A stretch of DNA of 64,000 nucleotides, taken from positions 15,042 to 79,041 of the forward strand of contig DASVFT010000040.1 in assembly GCA_036379935.1 (NCBI GenBank). Direction: 5' to 3'. The notes beneath the pieces were generated by a model. It saw only the letters and a program-made list of their open reading frames with translations, did no database searches and had not been told where the DNA came from. Below, one piece after another: positions 33,309 to 42,230 of this stretch. The translations under genes and the position numbers were made by a program. The stretch is from JAOPZW01 sp036379935. GTDB lineage: Bacteria; Actinomycetota; Thermoleophilia; Solirubrobacterales; Solirubrobacteraceae. Within the stretch, counting starts at the first letter, position 1, and every line of letters begins with the position of its first letter.

Positions 33309-34277
33309 ATGGCCGCCGGCTGCGTTATCGGCGTCGACCTGGGGGGGACGAAGCTGCTCGCCGGAACGGTCGACTCGAGGCTCGACGTGCACCACCGCGC
33401 GTACCGCCTGGCCCGCCCGGACGACGCCCATGCCGTCATCGACCAGCTCGTCGAAGCGATCCAGGAAGCGATCGAGGCGGCGAGCGACGAGGTGCTGGCG
33501 GTCGGCGTGGGCGTCCCCTGCCTGGTCGAGCCCGAGACCGGGGTCGCGCTCGACTCCAACCACCTGCCGCTGCGCGGCGTGGGCGTCCGCGACCTCCTCG
33601 CCGAGCGGCTCGGCCTGCCGGTGGTCGTCGACAACGACGCCAATGCGGCCATGCTCGTCGAGTGGCGCCGTGGCGAGGCGCAGGGCACCCGGGACGCCGT
33701 CATGCTCACCCTCGGGACGGGCATCGGCGGCGGGCTCATCGTCGGGGGCCGGCTCGTCCACGGCGCGCGCGGCGCCGCGGCCGAGCTCGGCCACATCATG
33801 GTCGACTCCGACGGGCCGCCGTGCCCGGGCCGCTGCCCGAACCACGGGTGCCTCGAGGCGCTCGTCTCGGGGCACGCCATCGGCGCCGAGGGGCTCCGGG
33901 TGGCGCGCGGCGCGCCGGAGAGCGCGCTGGGCCGCGCGCTGGGCGCCGGCCGCGAGATCACGGGCTCGCTCGTGACCGAGCTCGCACATGACGGCGACGC
34001 CGCCGCGCGCGACGTCATGACCTTGATGGGGCAGCGCCTGGGGCTGGGGGTGGTGACGCTCGTCAACATCTTCAACCCCGAGGTGGTGGTCGTCGGCGGC
34101 GGGGCGATCGCGGCGGGGGAGCTGCTGCTGGCGCCCGCCCGCGAGGTGCTGGAGCGGCGCGCGCTGCCGATCAATCGCGAGGCGGTGCGGCTGGCCTCGG
34201 CGCGCTTCGGTGCCGAGTCGGGGATGCTCGGCGCGGCGTGCATGGCCTTCGAGCTGGCGGGGGTCGAGATCGCATGA
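33309..34277 (+). CDS. ROK-family sugar kinase (glucokinase-like)
   Basis: A 322-residue ROK protein. The phosphate-binding 'VIGVDLGGTKLLAGTVD' is at the start, 'VVVDNDANAAMLVEWRRGEAQGTRDAVMLTLGTGIGGGLIVGG' (catalytic Asp in DNDAN) is in the middle, and the ROK metal site 'GHIMVDSDGPPCPGRCPNHGCLEALVSG' follows. No N-terminal HTH is present, so it is a kinase rather than a NagC/XylR regulator. Glucose is the most likely substrate. ATG 33309 is chosen from the -10 box at 33296; GTG 33300 is the alternative. The stop overlaps rsmI as ATGA. Confidence 0.9.
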   Translation: MAAGCVIGVDLGGTKLLAGTVDSRLDVHHRAYRLARPDDAHAVIDQLVEAIQEAIEAASDEVLAVGVGVPCLVEPETGVALDSNHLPLRGVGVRDLLAERLGLPVVVDNDANAAMLVEWRRGEAQGTRDAVMLTLGTGIGGGLIVGGRLVHGARGAAAELGHIMVDSDGPPCPGRCPNHGCLEALVSGHAIGAEGLRVARGAPESALGRALGAGREITGSLVTELAHDGDAAARDVMTLMGQRLGLGVVTLVNIFNPEVVVVGGGAIAAGELLLAPAREVLERRALPINREAVRLASARFGAESGMLGAACMAFELAGVEIA

Positions 34278-35107
34278 GCGCCGCCGCGGGCTCCGGGGCG
34301 GGGCGGCTCGTGGTGTGCCCGACGCCGATCGGCAATCTCGAGGACGTCACGCTCCGGGTGCTCTCGGCGTTGCGCGATGCCGACCTCATCGCCTGCGAGG
34401 ACACCCGCACGACGAAGGTGCTCCTCGACCGCTACGGGGTGTCGGCCGAGCGCGTGCGCTACGACGCGCACACGGAGCGCCGCGTGGCGCCGCGCCTCGT
34501 CGAGCGGATGCGACGCGGCGCCGTCGTCGCGCTGGTCAGCGACGCCGGGATGCCGCTCGTGAGCGATCCGGGGCTCGTGCTCGTGCAGGCGTGCACGGCG
34601 GCGGGGCTCGAGGTCGAGGTGCTGCCCGGACCGAGCGCGCCGCTTGCCGCTCTGGTGGCGTCGGGCATGGAGGCCTCGACGTGGCGGTTCGTGGGCTTCC
34701 TGCCCCGCAAGCGCGGCCCGCTGTCGGCGGTGTTCGAGTCGCCCGAGGTCGTGGTGGCGTTCGAGTCGCCGCGGCGGGTCGGCGCGTCGCTGGCCGCGCT
34801 GGCCGAGGTCGATGCCGAGCGTCCCGTCGCGGTGTGTCGCGAGCTGACCAAGGTCCACGAGGAGGTCGTCCGCGGCACGGCCGCGTCGCTGGCCGCCCGC
34901 TACGCGCAGGAGCCTCCTCGCGGCGAGGTCGTGCTGGTCATCGGCGCCGCGGCGAGCGGCGAGGCCGACCTGCGCCCCGCGCTCGAGGCGCTGCGACGGC
35001 TGGTCGACGACGCCGGCGCGCGTCCCCGCCCCGCGGCGACGGTGGTTGCCGAGCTCACGGGAACGAGCGCAAACGCGCTCTACCGCGCGCTGACCGACAC
35101 GGCCTAG
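34274..35107 (+). CDS. rsmI: 16S rRNA (cytidine-1402-2'-O)-methyltransferase
   Basis: A 277-residue tetrapyrrole-methylase-fold protein of the RsmI family, which 2'-O-methylates C1402 in the ribosomal P site. It has 'LVVCPTPIGNLEDVTLRVLSALRDADLIACEDTRTTKVLLDRYGV', 'VALVSDAGMPLVSDPGLVLVQ', 'VLPGPSAPLAALVASGM', 'FVGFLPRKRGPL' and 'VFESPRRV...VCRELTKVHEEVVRGT'. The C-terminus ends with the usual small HTH-like region ('TSANALYRALTDTA'). ATG 34274 overlaps the ROK stop. Confidence 0.95.
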   Translation: MSAAAGSGAGRLVVCPTPIGNLEDVTLRVLSALRDADLIACEDTRTTKVLLDRYGVSAERVRYDAHTERRVAPRLVERMRRGAVVALVSDAGMPLVSDPGLVLVQACTAAGLEVEVLPGPSAPLAALVASGMEASTWRFVGFLPRKRGPLSAVFESPEVVVAFESPRRVGASLAALAEVDAERPVAVCRELTKVHEEVVRGTAASLAARYAQEPPRGEVVLVIGAAASGEADLRPALEALRRLVDDAGARPRPAATVVAELTGTSANALYRALTDTA

Positions 35108-35162
35108 CGCAGATCTCGCAACAACTCACGCGCGTCGGCCCCGAACCCGCGCACGGCGACCG

Positions 35163-35168
35163 TACCGT
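35163..35168 (+). promoter_or_regulatory. TACCGT -10 box, probable leaderless promoter of the M23-like gene
   Basis: TACCGT ends 6 nt before GTG 35175, with no ribosome-binding site between. Confidence 0.4.
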
Positions 35169-35174
35169 CGGCCG

Positions 35175-36011
35175 GTGCCCCCACGCTCCCTCGTCGTCGT
35201 CCTCGCCGCGCTCGCCCTCGCGACGGCGCTCGCCACCCTCGTCGCCCCGCCGCCGGCATGGCCGAGCAGCCGGCGGGGAGCGACGATCGGCGCGCCGTCG
35301 GCGCTCGCGCCCAGGCCGGCATGGCCGAGGAGCCGGCGGGGAGCGACGATCGGCGCGCCGTCGTCGCCGCTCGCGGCGCCGGCCGCGTGGAGGTGGCCGC
35401 TGCGCGGCCGGGTCGTCGGCGCCTTCCGGCTCACGCCGCGCGCCCCCTTCGCCGCCGGCCAGCGGCGTGGCATCGACGTCTCCGGTCCGCCCGGGACCGC
35501 GGTGCGCGCCGCGTGCCGCGGCCGCGTGACCTTCGCCGGCCCGGTTCCGCGCCAGGGCCTCGCGGTGACCGTCCGCTGCGGCGCCCTCGTCGCGACCTAC
35601 CTTCGGCTCGGCCGCCTCTCCGTCCGCGCCGGCGCGCGCGTCGCGGCGGGCAAGCGGCTCGGCGATCTCGGCGCCTCGGGTCGCCTGCGCCTCGGGGCTC
35701 GCCGCGCCGCCGATCGCCGCGGCTACCTCGACCCCCTCCTGCTGCTGCGCGATCCCGCGACGTCCGCGCCACCGCTTCTCGGCCCCGCGCCGCGCGCCCG
35801 CCGCGCACGTCGAGCGCCCCCGCCTGAAGCACTCGCGCACGCCCCACACCGCCCAGCTCTCGGATCCGCGGACTCGCCCCGCCACCTCCCGTGGCCCGCC
35901 TACCCCGCGATCGCCCTCATCGCCACCGCCTTGCCCGTCGGCGGCCTCGTCCGCCGCCGCCGCCTTCGGCGCGTGGCCACGCCGGCCGCCGCCGCGCATG
36001 AAGGTCCGTGA
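35175..36011 (+). CDS. Degenerate M23 (LytM)-like exported protein
   Basis: A 278-residue protein with a signal-like N-terminus ('SLVVVLAALALATALATLVA'), an Arg/Pro-rich repeat, an M23-like core (~75-195), a Pro/Arg-rich linker and a possible TM segment (~245-262, 'YPAIALIATALPVGGLV'). The core reads 'RRGIDVSGPPGTAVRAACRGRVTFAG' and 'ATYLRLGRLSVRAGARVAAGKRLGDLG', clearly M23. However, the usual His before RGID is Arg, and the His in 'YxHL' is Arg. Two zinc ligands are lost, so catalysis is unlikely, as in LytM-domain activators. A 63-bp-period repeat lies at 35252-35363. Its 3' end overlaps hicA by 14 nt. Confidence 0.75.
   Translation: MPPRSLVVVLAALALATALATLVAPPPAWPSSRRGATIGAPSALAPRPAWPRSRRGATIGAPSSPLAAPAAWRWPLRGRVVGAFRLTPRAPFAAGQRRGIDVSGPPGTAVRAACRGRVTFAGPVPRQGLAVTVRCGALVATYLRLGRLSVRAGARVAAGKRLGDLGASGRLRLGARRAADRRGYLDPLLLLRDPATSAPPLLGPAPRARRARRAPPPEALAHAPHRPALGSADSPRHLPWPAYPAIALIATALPVGGLVRRRRLRRVATPAAAAHEGP
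35252..35363 (+). repeat. 49-bp direct repeat inside the M23-like gene
   Basis: Copies at 35252-35300 and 35315-35363 (period 63 bp) differ at one base. The period is a multiple of three, so the reading frame holds and 'SRRGATIGAPS' appears twice. This looks like a recent in-frame duplication of the linker. Confidence 0.85.
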
Positions 36012-36189
36012 GGTCATCCGCCGGCTCGAAGCGGACGGGTGGCAACTGGTGCGCCAACGAGGCAGCCACCGCCAGTACCGGCATCCTGCCAGGCCAGGCC
36101 TGGTGACTGTTCCAGGGCACCTCCGCGATGAGCTGCACCCGCGTACACTGGGAAGCATTCGCCGGCAGGCTGAATGGAGACCGAGATGA
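35998..36189 (+). CDS. hicA: HicA-family mRNA interferase toxin
   Basis: A 63-residue HicA protein. It has 'KVREVIRRLEADGWQLVRQRGSHRQYRHPARPGLVTVPGH', with the catalytic-type His in 'GSHRQY', and 'LHPRTLGSIRRQAEW' at the end. HicA toxins are dsRNA-binding-fold ribonucleases that cleave mRNA. The ORF is complete. The start ATG 35998 lies within the last 14 nt of the M23-like gene. The stop overlaps hicB (ATGA, 36186-36189). Base composition dips a little here relative to the neighbours, which fits mobile gene history. Confidence 0.9.
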   Translation: MKVREVIRRLEADGWQLVRQRGSHRQYRHPARPGLVTVPGHLRDELHPRTLGSIRRQAEWRPR

Positions 36190-36398
36190 GCGAGTACCTC
36201 ATCGTGATCGACGACGCCGGAGCAAATTTCTCAGCGCACGCACCCGACGTGCCCGGCTGCGTCGCGACCGGCCCCACCGTCGACGACACCGTCGCCAACA
36301 TGCGCGCCGCGCTTGCCTTCCACTTCGAAGGGCTCCGCGCCGAAGGCCTGCCGGTACCGCCGCCCGCCAGCCGCGGGGCGGTCGTCGAAGTCGGCTAG
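36186..36398 (+). CDS. hicB: HicB-family antitoxin
   Basis: A 70-residue HicB: 'SEYLIVIDDAGANFSAHAPDVPGCVATGPTVDDTVANMRAALAFHFEGL' is the partial RNase-H-fold domain that binds HicA. It lacks a C-terminal HTH or RHH DNA-binding domain, so autoregulation may depend on another factor or be absent. ATG 36186 has GGAGA at 36176-36180 and is preferred to ATG 36174. It is coupled to hicA. Confidence 0.9.
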   Translation: MSEYLIVIDDAGANFSAHAPDVPGCVATGPTVDDTVANMRAALAFHFEGLRAEGLPVPPPASRGAVVEVG

Positions 36399-36429
36399 GG
36401 CGCGGGCCCGCCGGGCGGCGGGTGCCTTG

Positions 36430-36435
36430 TAACGT
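36430..36435 (+). promoter_or_regulatory. TAACGT -10 box, probable leaderless promoter of metG
   Basis: TAACGT ends 8 nt before ATG 36444, supporting that start over GTG 36438. Confidence 0.4.
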
Positions 36436-36443
36436 CCGTGGCG

Positions 36444-37951
36444 ATGGCCGCTGAGGGCACCTTCTACGTCACGACGCCGATCTACTACGTCAACGCGGCT
36501 CCGCATCTGGGGCACGCGTATACGACGATCGCCGCCGACGTCATGGCGCGCCACCATCGCCAGCGCGGGGAGGACGTCTTCTTCCTCACGGGGACCGACG
36601 AGCACGGCGAGCCGGTGGCAGATGCGGCCAAGGCGCAGGGGCTCGAGCCCAAGGAGCTGGCCGACCGCAATGCCGAGCGCTTCAAGGCGCTCGCGCCGCG
36701 CCTCGACGCGACCAACGACTTCTTCATCCGCACCTCCGATCCCGAGCACATCCGCCGGGTGCAGGAGGTCCTCCAGCGCGTCTACGACAACGGCTACGTC
36801 CACAAGGGCCTCTACGAGGGCTGGTACTGCCCACGCTGCGCCGACTTCAAGGTCGAGAACGAGATCGAGGAGGGCAACCGCTGCCCGATCCACCACATCG
36901 AGCTCGAGCGCCACAGCGAGGAGAACTACTTCTTCGCCCTGAGCGCCTTCCAGGAGCGCCTCGAGGCCCTGTACGCCGAGCGGCCCGACTTCGTCACGCC
37001 GCGCGTGCGCTACAACGAGGCGCTCTCGTTCATCAAGAGCGGGCTGCAGGACATCTCGCTCTCGCGCGCCCAGCTGACGTGGGGCGTCCCCGTCCCGTGG
37101 GACCCCGGGCACGTCTTCTACGTCTGGTTCGACGCGCTGCTGAACTACTACACGGCGCTCGGCTTCGCGCGCGACGGCGACGACCTGACCGATCACTTCT
37201 GGCCGGCGACCTACCACGTCATCGGCAAGGACATCCTGCGCTTCCACACCGTCTTCTGGCCGGCGATGCTGATGGCCGCCGACCTGCCGGTGCCCGAGCA
37301 CGTCTTCGTCCACGGCTACCTGCTGATGGACGGGGAGAAGATGAGCAAGTCGCTGGGCAACGTGCTCGACCCGTTCGAGATCATCGATCGCTTCGGGACC
37401 GACGCGCTGCGCTACTACGTGCTGCGCGACGTCTCGTTCGGCGAGGACGGCTCGGTCTCCACGACCGCCTTCGAGCAGCGCTACGAGACCGAGCTGGCCA
37501 ACGACTTCGGCAACCTGGCCAGCCGCACGCTCGCCATGGTTGCGCGCTACCGCGACGGCGAGGTGCCGGCCGCCGAGATCGACCCCGAGCTCGCCGCCGA
37601 CTTCGAGGGGCTGGCCGACCGCGTGGCCGAGCTCGTCGACCGCGTCGAGCTCACGCAGGCGCTCGACGAGATCTGGCAGCGCGTGCGGCGACTGAACCGC
37701 TACGTGCAGGAGCAGGCGCCGTGGGAGCTGGCCAAGGATCCGGCGCGCGCCGGCGATCTCGACCGCGTCCTGCGCACGCTCGCCGAGGCCCTGCGCGTGG
37801 TGACGGTGCTGCTGGTCCCCTGGATCCCGGGGGCCACCGAGAAGCTTCTCGCCGCACTGGGCGCCCCCGACCGCAGCCTGTCCAACGCGCGCCTGGGCGC
37901 CGGCACGATCGGCAAGGTCGAGCCGATCGACCCGCTGTTCCCAAAGCAGCA

Positions 37952-37955
<4 letters not shown>
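36444..37955 (+). CDS. metG: Methionyl-tRNA synthetase
   Basis: A 503-residue class I synthetase. It has 'YYVNAAPHLGHAYTTIAADVMARHHR' (HIGH-type motif), 'TGTDEHGEPVADAA', a zinc-knuckle 'YCPRCADFKVENEIEEGNRCPIH' and 'GEKMSKSLGNVLDPF' (KMSKS). The anticodon-binding helical domain follows, and there is no C-terminal dimerisation domain. GTG 36438 is an alternative start. The stop overlaps tatD (GTGA, 37952-37955), opening a chain of coupled housekeeping genes. Confidence 0.97.
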
Positions 37956-38697
<742 letters not shown>

Positions 38698-38701
<4 letters not shown>

Positions 38702-39582
38702 CCGGGGACCTGCCCACCCAGCCGAGCCTGCGCCGCCTGCGGCAGTTCGGCGTGCGCCCCAAGCGCGACCTCGGACAGAACTTCCTCATCGACTCGAACA
38801 TCCTCGGCGTCATCGAGCGCGCCGCCGAGCTCGCGCCCGGCGACGTCGTCCTCGAGATCGGCGGCGGCCTGGGCGTGCTCAGCGAGCACCTGGCCCAGAA
38901 GGCGGCGCATGTCCACGTCGTCGAGGTCGACCGCGCGCTCGTCCCCGCGCTCGAGGACGCGCTGAGCGCGCACCCCAACACCACGCTGCACGTGGCCGAC
39001 GCCCTCGCGCTCGACCTCGCCACGCTCACGCCGGCGCCCACGAAGGTCGTGGCCAACCTGCCCTATGGCATCGCGGCCAGCGCGATCCTGCGCACGATCG
39101 AGGAGCTCGAAGGCGTCGACCGCTGGGTGGCCATGGTCCAGCGCGAGGTCGGCGAGCGGCTGGCGGCCGCCCCCGGCAGCTCGGCGTACGGCGTGCCGAG
39201 CGTCCTCGCCCAGCTGGCCTGCGAGGTGCGCGTGCACCGCGCGATCTCGCGCACCGTGTTCCACCCTGTGCCCAACGTCGACTCGGTGCTCGTGGTGCTG
39301 CGGCGCACCGGCCCCGCGCCGGCACCGGACCTGCGCGCCTTCGTCCAGGCCGCCTTCGCCCACCGGCGCAAGGCGCTGGCGCGCTCGCTCGACCTCGCCG
39401 GTGCCTACGGGCCCGACGTGCGCGAGTGCACCCGGACGGCGCTCCAGGCGCTGGGCCACCCTCCGGATGCGCGCGCCGAGCGCCTGTCGCCCGCTGACTT
39501 CCGCGCGTTGTGGGCGGCGCTTGCACCGTCCACGCCAGAGGAGGGCACGAAGCCGCCACGAGCGGGGGCCCCGTGGGCCTGA
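38698..39582 (+). CDS. rsmA: 16S rRNA dimethyladenosine transferase
   Basis: A 294-residue RsmA/KsgA enzyme that dimethylates A1518/A1519 of 16S rRNA. It has 'PKRDLGQNFLIDSNIL', the SAM site 'VLEIGGGLGVLSEHLAQ', 'VEVDRALVPALEDAL', 'VVANLPYGIAASAIL' (NLPY active site), 'MVQREVGERLAA' and 'VFHPVPNVDSVLVVLRR'. The start is GTG 38698; a second in-frame GTG lies at 38695. It overlaps tatD by 4 nt and ispE by 10 nt. Confidence 0.96.
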
Positions 39583-40442
39583 CCGGCCTGCGCGAGGCCG
39601 CGCCGGCCAAGGTGAACCTTTGCCTCTACCTCGGGCCGGTCCGCGACGACGGACGCCACGAACTCGTGACCGTCCTCCAGCCCGTGAGCCTCAGCGACAG
39701 GGTCGAGCTCGAGCCTGCCAACCTCGGGACGGCGGCCGACGAGGTGGTGTGCCCGGGCGTCGAGGGCGAGAACCTGGCCGCGCTGGCCCTTCGTCGCTTC
39801 CGCGAGCGCACCGACTGGAACGGCGCCGCGGTGCGGCTGACGATCGAGAAGCGGATCCCGATCGCGGCCGGGATGGCAGGCGGCAGCGCCGACGCCGGGG
39901 CCACGCTGCGCCTCCTGGCACGCGGCGTCGGCGTCGGCGACGATGCGCTGCTGCACGAGATCGCCACCGAGCTCGGCGCCGACGTCGCGGCGCAGCTCCG
40001 CCCGGCGCGCTACCTGGCCACCGGCGCGGGCGAGCGCTTGACGCCACTGCCGGCGCCCCCCGCGTACGGCGTGCTGGTCGTGCCCGCGCGCTCGCAGCTG
40101 TCGACCGCCGAGGTCTATCGTGAGGCCGACCGCCAGGGCCTCGTCCGCGATGCCACCGAGCTGGCGGCCAAGCTGCGCGAGGTGTCCGCCGTGGCTGCCG
40201 ACCTGCCTGACGACCTCGTGGTCAACGATCTCGAGCCCGCCGCCCGCGCACTCTGCCCCGAGATCGACGGCGCGCTGGCCGACGCCCGGCGCGTCGGCGC
40301 GGCGCGCGCGCTGGTGTGCGGCTCCGGGCCGACCGTCATCGGCCTGTTCAGCGATCTGCCGGCCGCGCGTGGCGCCGCGGCTCGCCTGTCCGAACGCCAG
40401 CCGCGGCCGTTCGCGGTGACGCCGTGGGGGGGAACGCCGTGA
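39573..40442 (+). CDS. ispE: 4-diphosphocytidyl-2-C-methyl-D-erythritol kinase
   Basis: A 289-residue GHMP kinase of the non-mevalonate isoprenoid pathway. 'EAAPAKVNLCLYLGPVRDDGRHELVTVLQPVSL' and the ATP-binding 'IPIAAGMAGGSADAGATLRLL' are typical, as is 'VCGSGPTVIGLF' near the C-terminus. GTG 39573 overlaps the rsmA end and has GGGGG just upstream. The rsmA-ispE order is widely conserved. The stop overlaps the DedA/PAP2 start as GTGA (40439-40442). Confidence 0.94.
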   Translation: MGLTGLREAAPAKVNLCLYLGPVRDDGRHELVTVLQPVSLSDRVELEPANLGTAADEVVCPGVEGENLAALALRRFRERTDWNGAAVRLTIEKRIPIAAGMAGGSADAGATLRLLARGVGVGDDALLHEIATELGADVAAQLRPARYLATGAGERLTPLPAPPAYGVLVVPARSQLSTAEVYREADRQGLVRDATELAAKLREVSAVAADLPDDLVVNDLEPAARALCPEIDGALADARRVGAARALVCGSGPTVIGLFSDLPAARGAAARLSERQPRPFAVTPWGGTP

Positions 40443-41980
40443 AGCCGATTTGGCTGGTCTTCGCCGGGGCGCTCGCGGGGTACCTGGTCTGGCGCCGTCG
40501 TCGCCTGGAGCCGACCTTGCTGGTGGGCGGAGCGCTGGTCGTGGTGGGCGCGCTGGTCTACGGGCTCGGGCTCGTCCACCTGCCCAACCTCGAGACGCTC
40601 CTCATCGACATCGGCGAGCGCCTGGGCAAGTGGACGTACCTGCTCGTGGGCGCGATGGCCTTCTTCGAGACCGGCGCCTTCGTCGGGCTCATCGCGCCCG
40701 GCGAGACGGCGCTCCTGCTCGGTGGACTCGTCGCCGGACAGGGGCAGATCGATCTGCTCACGATGATCGCGATCGTGTGGTTCGCGGCGGTCGCGGGCGA
40801 CCTCACGAGCTTCTACCTCGGACGCCGCCTCGGGCGCGCGTTCCTCGTCAGGCACGGCCCCAAGGTCCAGATCACCGAGGACCGGCTGCACCAGGTCGAG
40901 GCGTTCTTCGACCGCCACGGCGGCAAGGCGATCCTCATCGGGCGCTTCGTCGGGCTGGTGCGCGCCGTCGCCCCGTTCCTGGCCGGGTCGTCGGGGATGC
41001 CGCTGCGGCGGTTCGTCCCCTACGACGTGATCGGCGCCGGCCTGTGGGGCTCCACGTTCGTGGTCATCGGCTACGTGTTCTGGCAGAGCTTCAGCCAGGT
41101 CGTCGACTACGCCAAGAAGGGCGCGCTCGCGCTCGGCACGGTCATCGTGCTCGTGGTCGCGATCGTGTGGCTGGTGCGCTGGCTGCGCGACCCGGCGAAT
41201 CGCGCGCGGCTGCGCGCGTGGCTGGACCGCCAGGCGCAGCGCCCGGCGCTGCGGCCGGTGGTCCGCGTCGTCGCTCCCGTGGTGCGCCGCACGCGCCGGC
41301 CCGCGCGCTTCGTATGGGATCGCGTCACGCCCGGCGACCTGGGGCTCGAGCTCACCACCTTGCTGGCGGTGGCCAGCGTCGGGGCCTTCGTGTTCACGTG
41401 GGACCTCGTGGGCGTCGAGGATCGCGTCGTGCTGGCGGGCGACCGTCAGTCGCTGCGCCTGGCCGACCGCCTGCACGCGGACGCTCTGGTCAGCGCGGCG
41501 AAGGTCGTCACGGCCTTGGGCTCGTTTGCGGTCGCGGCCGCGCTCGTGGTGGTCGCCGGCGTCGTGCTCGTGTGGCGCCGCCACGTCCGCGACGCGCTGT
41601 TGCTCGCCACCGGCCTGGCGCTGACCTACGTCGCGGTGCAGGTCACCAAGGACGCGGTCGATCGCCCGCGCCCGGCGCGGCCGCTGATCGACGCCGACGG
41701 CGCGGCCTATCCCTCCGCTCACGCCGCCTACGCGATCACCTGGATCGCCGTGGCCGTCGTCCTCGGCCGCGCGCTTCCCAGCCTCGCGTCGCGCTTCGCC
41801 TTCGTGACCGTCGCCGTCGTCATCGCCGTCGTCGTCGGCCTCACGCGCATCTACCTGCGCGTGCACTACCTCTCCGACGTCGTCGGCGGATGGGCGCTGG
41901 GCGCCGCGATCTTCTCGGTGTGCGGCATCGTGGCCCTGGTCATCGGCTACGTGCGGAACAATGCGACGGCGCGCACATGA
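40439..41980 (+). CDS. DedA (SNARE-associated) - PAP2 phosphatase fusion protein
   Basis: A 513-residue integral membrane protein with two modules. Residues ~45-250 are DedA/VTT-like: 'FFETGAFVGLIAPGETALLLGG', 'GDLTSFYLGRRLGRAFLVRHGPKV' and 'ILIGRFVGLVRAVAPFLAGSSGMPLRRF'. After a basic linker, residues ~295-505 are a PAP2 lipid phosphatase: 'KDAVDRPRPARPL', 'YPSAHAAYA' and 'RIYLRVHYLSDVVGGWALG', with the catalytic His residues present. DedA proteins flip lipid carriers and PAP2 enzymes dephosphorylate undecaprenyl pyrophosphate, so one protein could do both steps of carrier recycling. The start is GTG 40439, coupled to ispE. Confidence 0.9.
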   Translation: MKPIWLVFAGALAGYLVWRRRRLEPTLLVGGALVVVGALVYGLGLVHLPNLETLLIDIGERLGKWTYLLVGAMAFFETGAFVGLIAPGETALLLGGLVAGQGQIDLLTMIAIVWFAAVAGDLTSFYLGRRLGRAFLVRHGPKVQITEDRLHQVEAFFDRHGGKAILIGRFVGLVRAVAPFLAGSSGMPLRRFVPYDVIGAGLWGSTFVVIGYVFWQSFSQVVDYAKKGALALGTVIVLVVAIVWLVRWLRDPANRARLRAWLDRQAQRPALRPVVRVVAPVVRRTRRPARFVWDRVTPGDLGLELTTLLAVASVGAFVFTWDLVGVEDRVVLAGDRQSLRLADRLHADALVSAAKVVTALGSFAVAAALVVVAGVVLVWRRHVRDALLLATGLALTYVAVQVTKDAVDRPRPARPLIDADGAAYPSAHAAYAITWIAVAVVLGRALPSLASRFAFVTVAVVIAVVVGLTRIYLRVHYLSDVVGGWALGAAIFSVCGIVALVIGYVRNNATART

Positions 41981-41996
41981 CGGTGGCGCCCTCGCG

Positions 41997-42221
41997 ATGA
42001 GCAACGAGTCGATCATCTACCTCGTGGCCGCCTGCAGCGGCGTGTTCGGCCTGGCCGCCTACGTCGGCCTCATCGTCGTGCCAGCGTGGAGCGCTTACAG
42101 CCGCGTCTGGGAGCGCCTGGCGGCCACCTTCCTCACGCTCTACGTGCTGGCCGGGTTCCTCATCCTCGGGGTGGGCACGGGCGCCGCCGTCATCTGGTTC
42201 TGGGATCGCATCACCGCCTAG
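41997..42221 (+). CDS. Small two-TM membrane protein
   Basis: A 74-residue protein with two hydrophobic segments ('IIYLVAACSGVFGLAAYVGLIVV' and 'FLTLYVLAGFLILGVGTGAAVIWFW') joined by a short polar loop containing 'AWSAYSRVWERLAA'. No family is recognised with confidence. ATG 41997 is 16 nt after the DedA/PAP2 stop; ATG 41961 upstream would overlap that gene. Same strand and close spacing suggest co-transcription. Confidence 0.65.
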   Translation: MSNESIIYLVAACSGVFGLAAYVGLIVVPAWSAYSRVWERLAATFLTLYVLAGFLILGVGTGAAVIWFWDRITA

Positions 42222-42224
42222 AAT
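42219..42224 (+). promoter_or_regulatory. TAGAAT -10 box, probable leaderless promoter of pucR
   Basis: TAGAAT ends 6 nt before ATG 42231 and overlaps the stop codon of the preceding small membrane gene, so pucR can be transcribed on its own. Confidence 0.5.
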
Positions 42225-42230
42225 CGGTGC

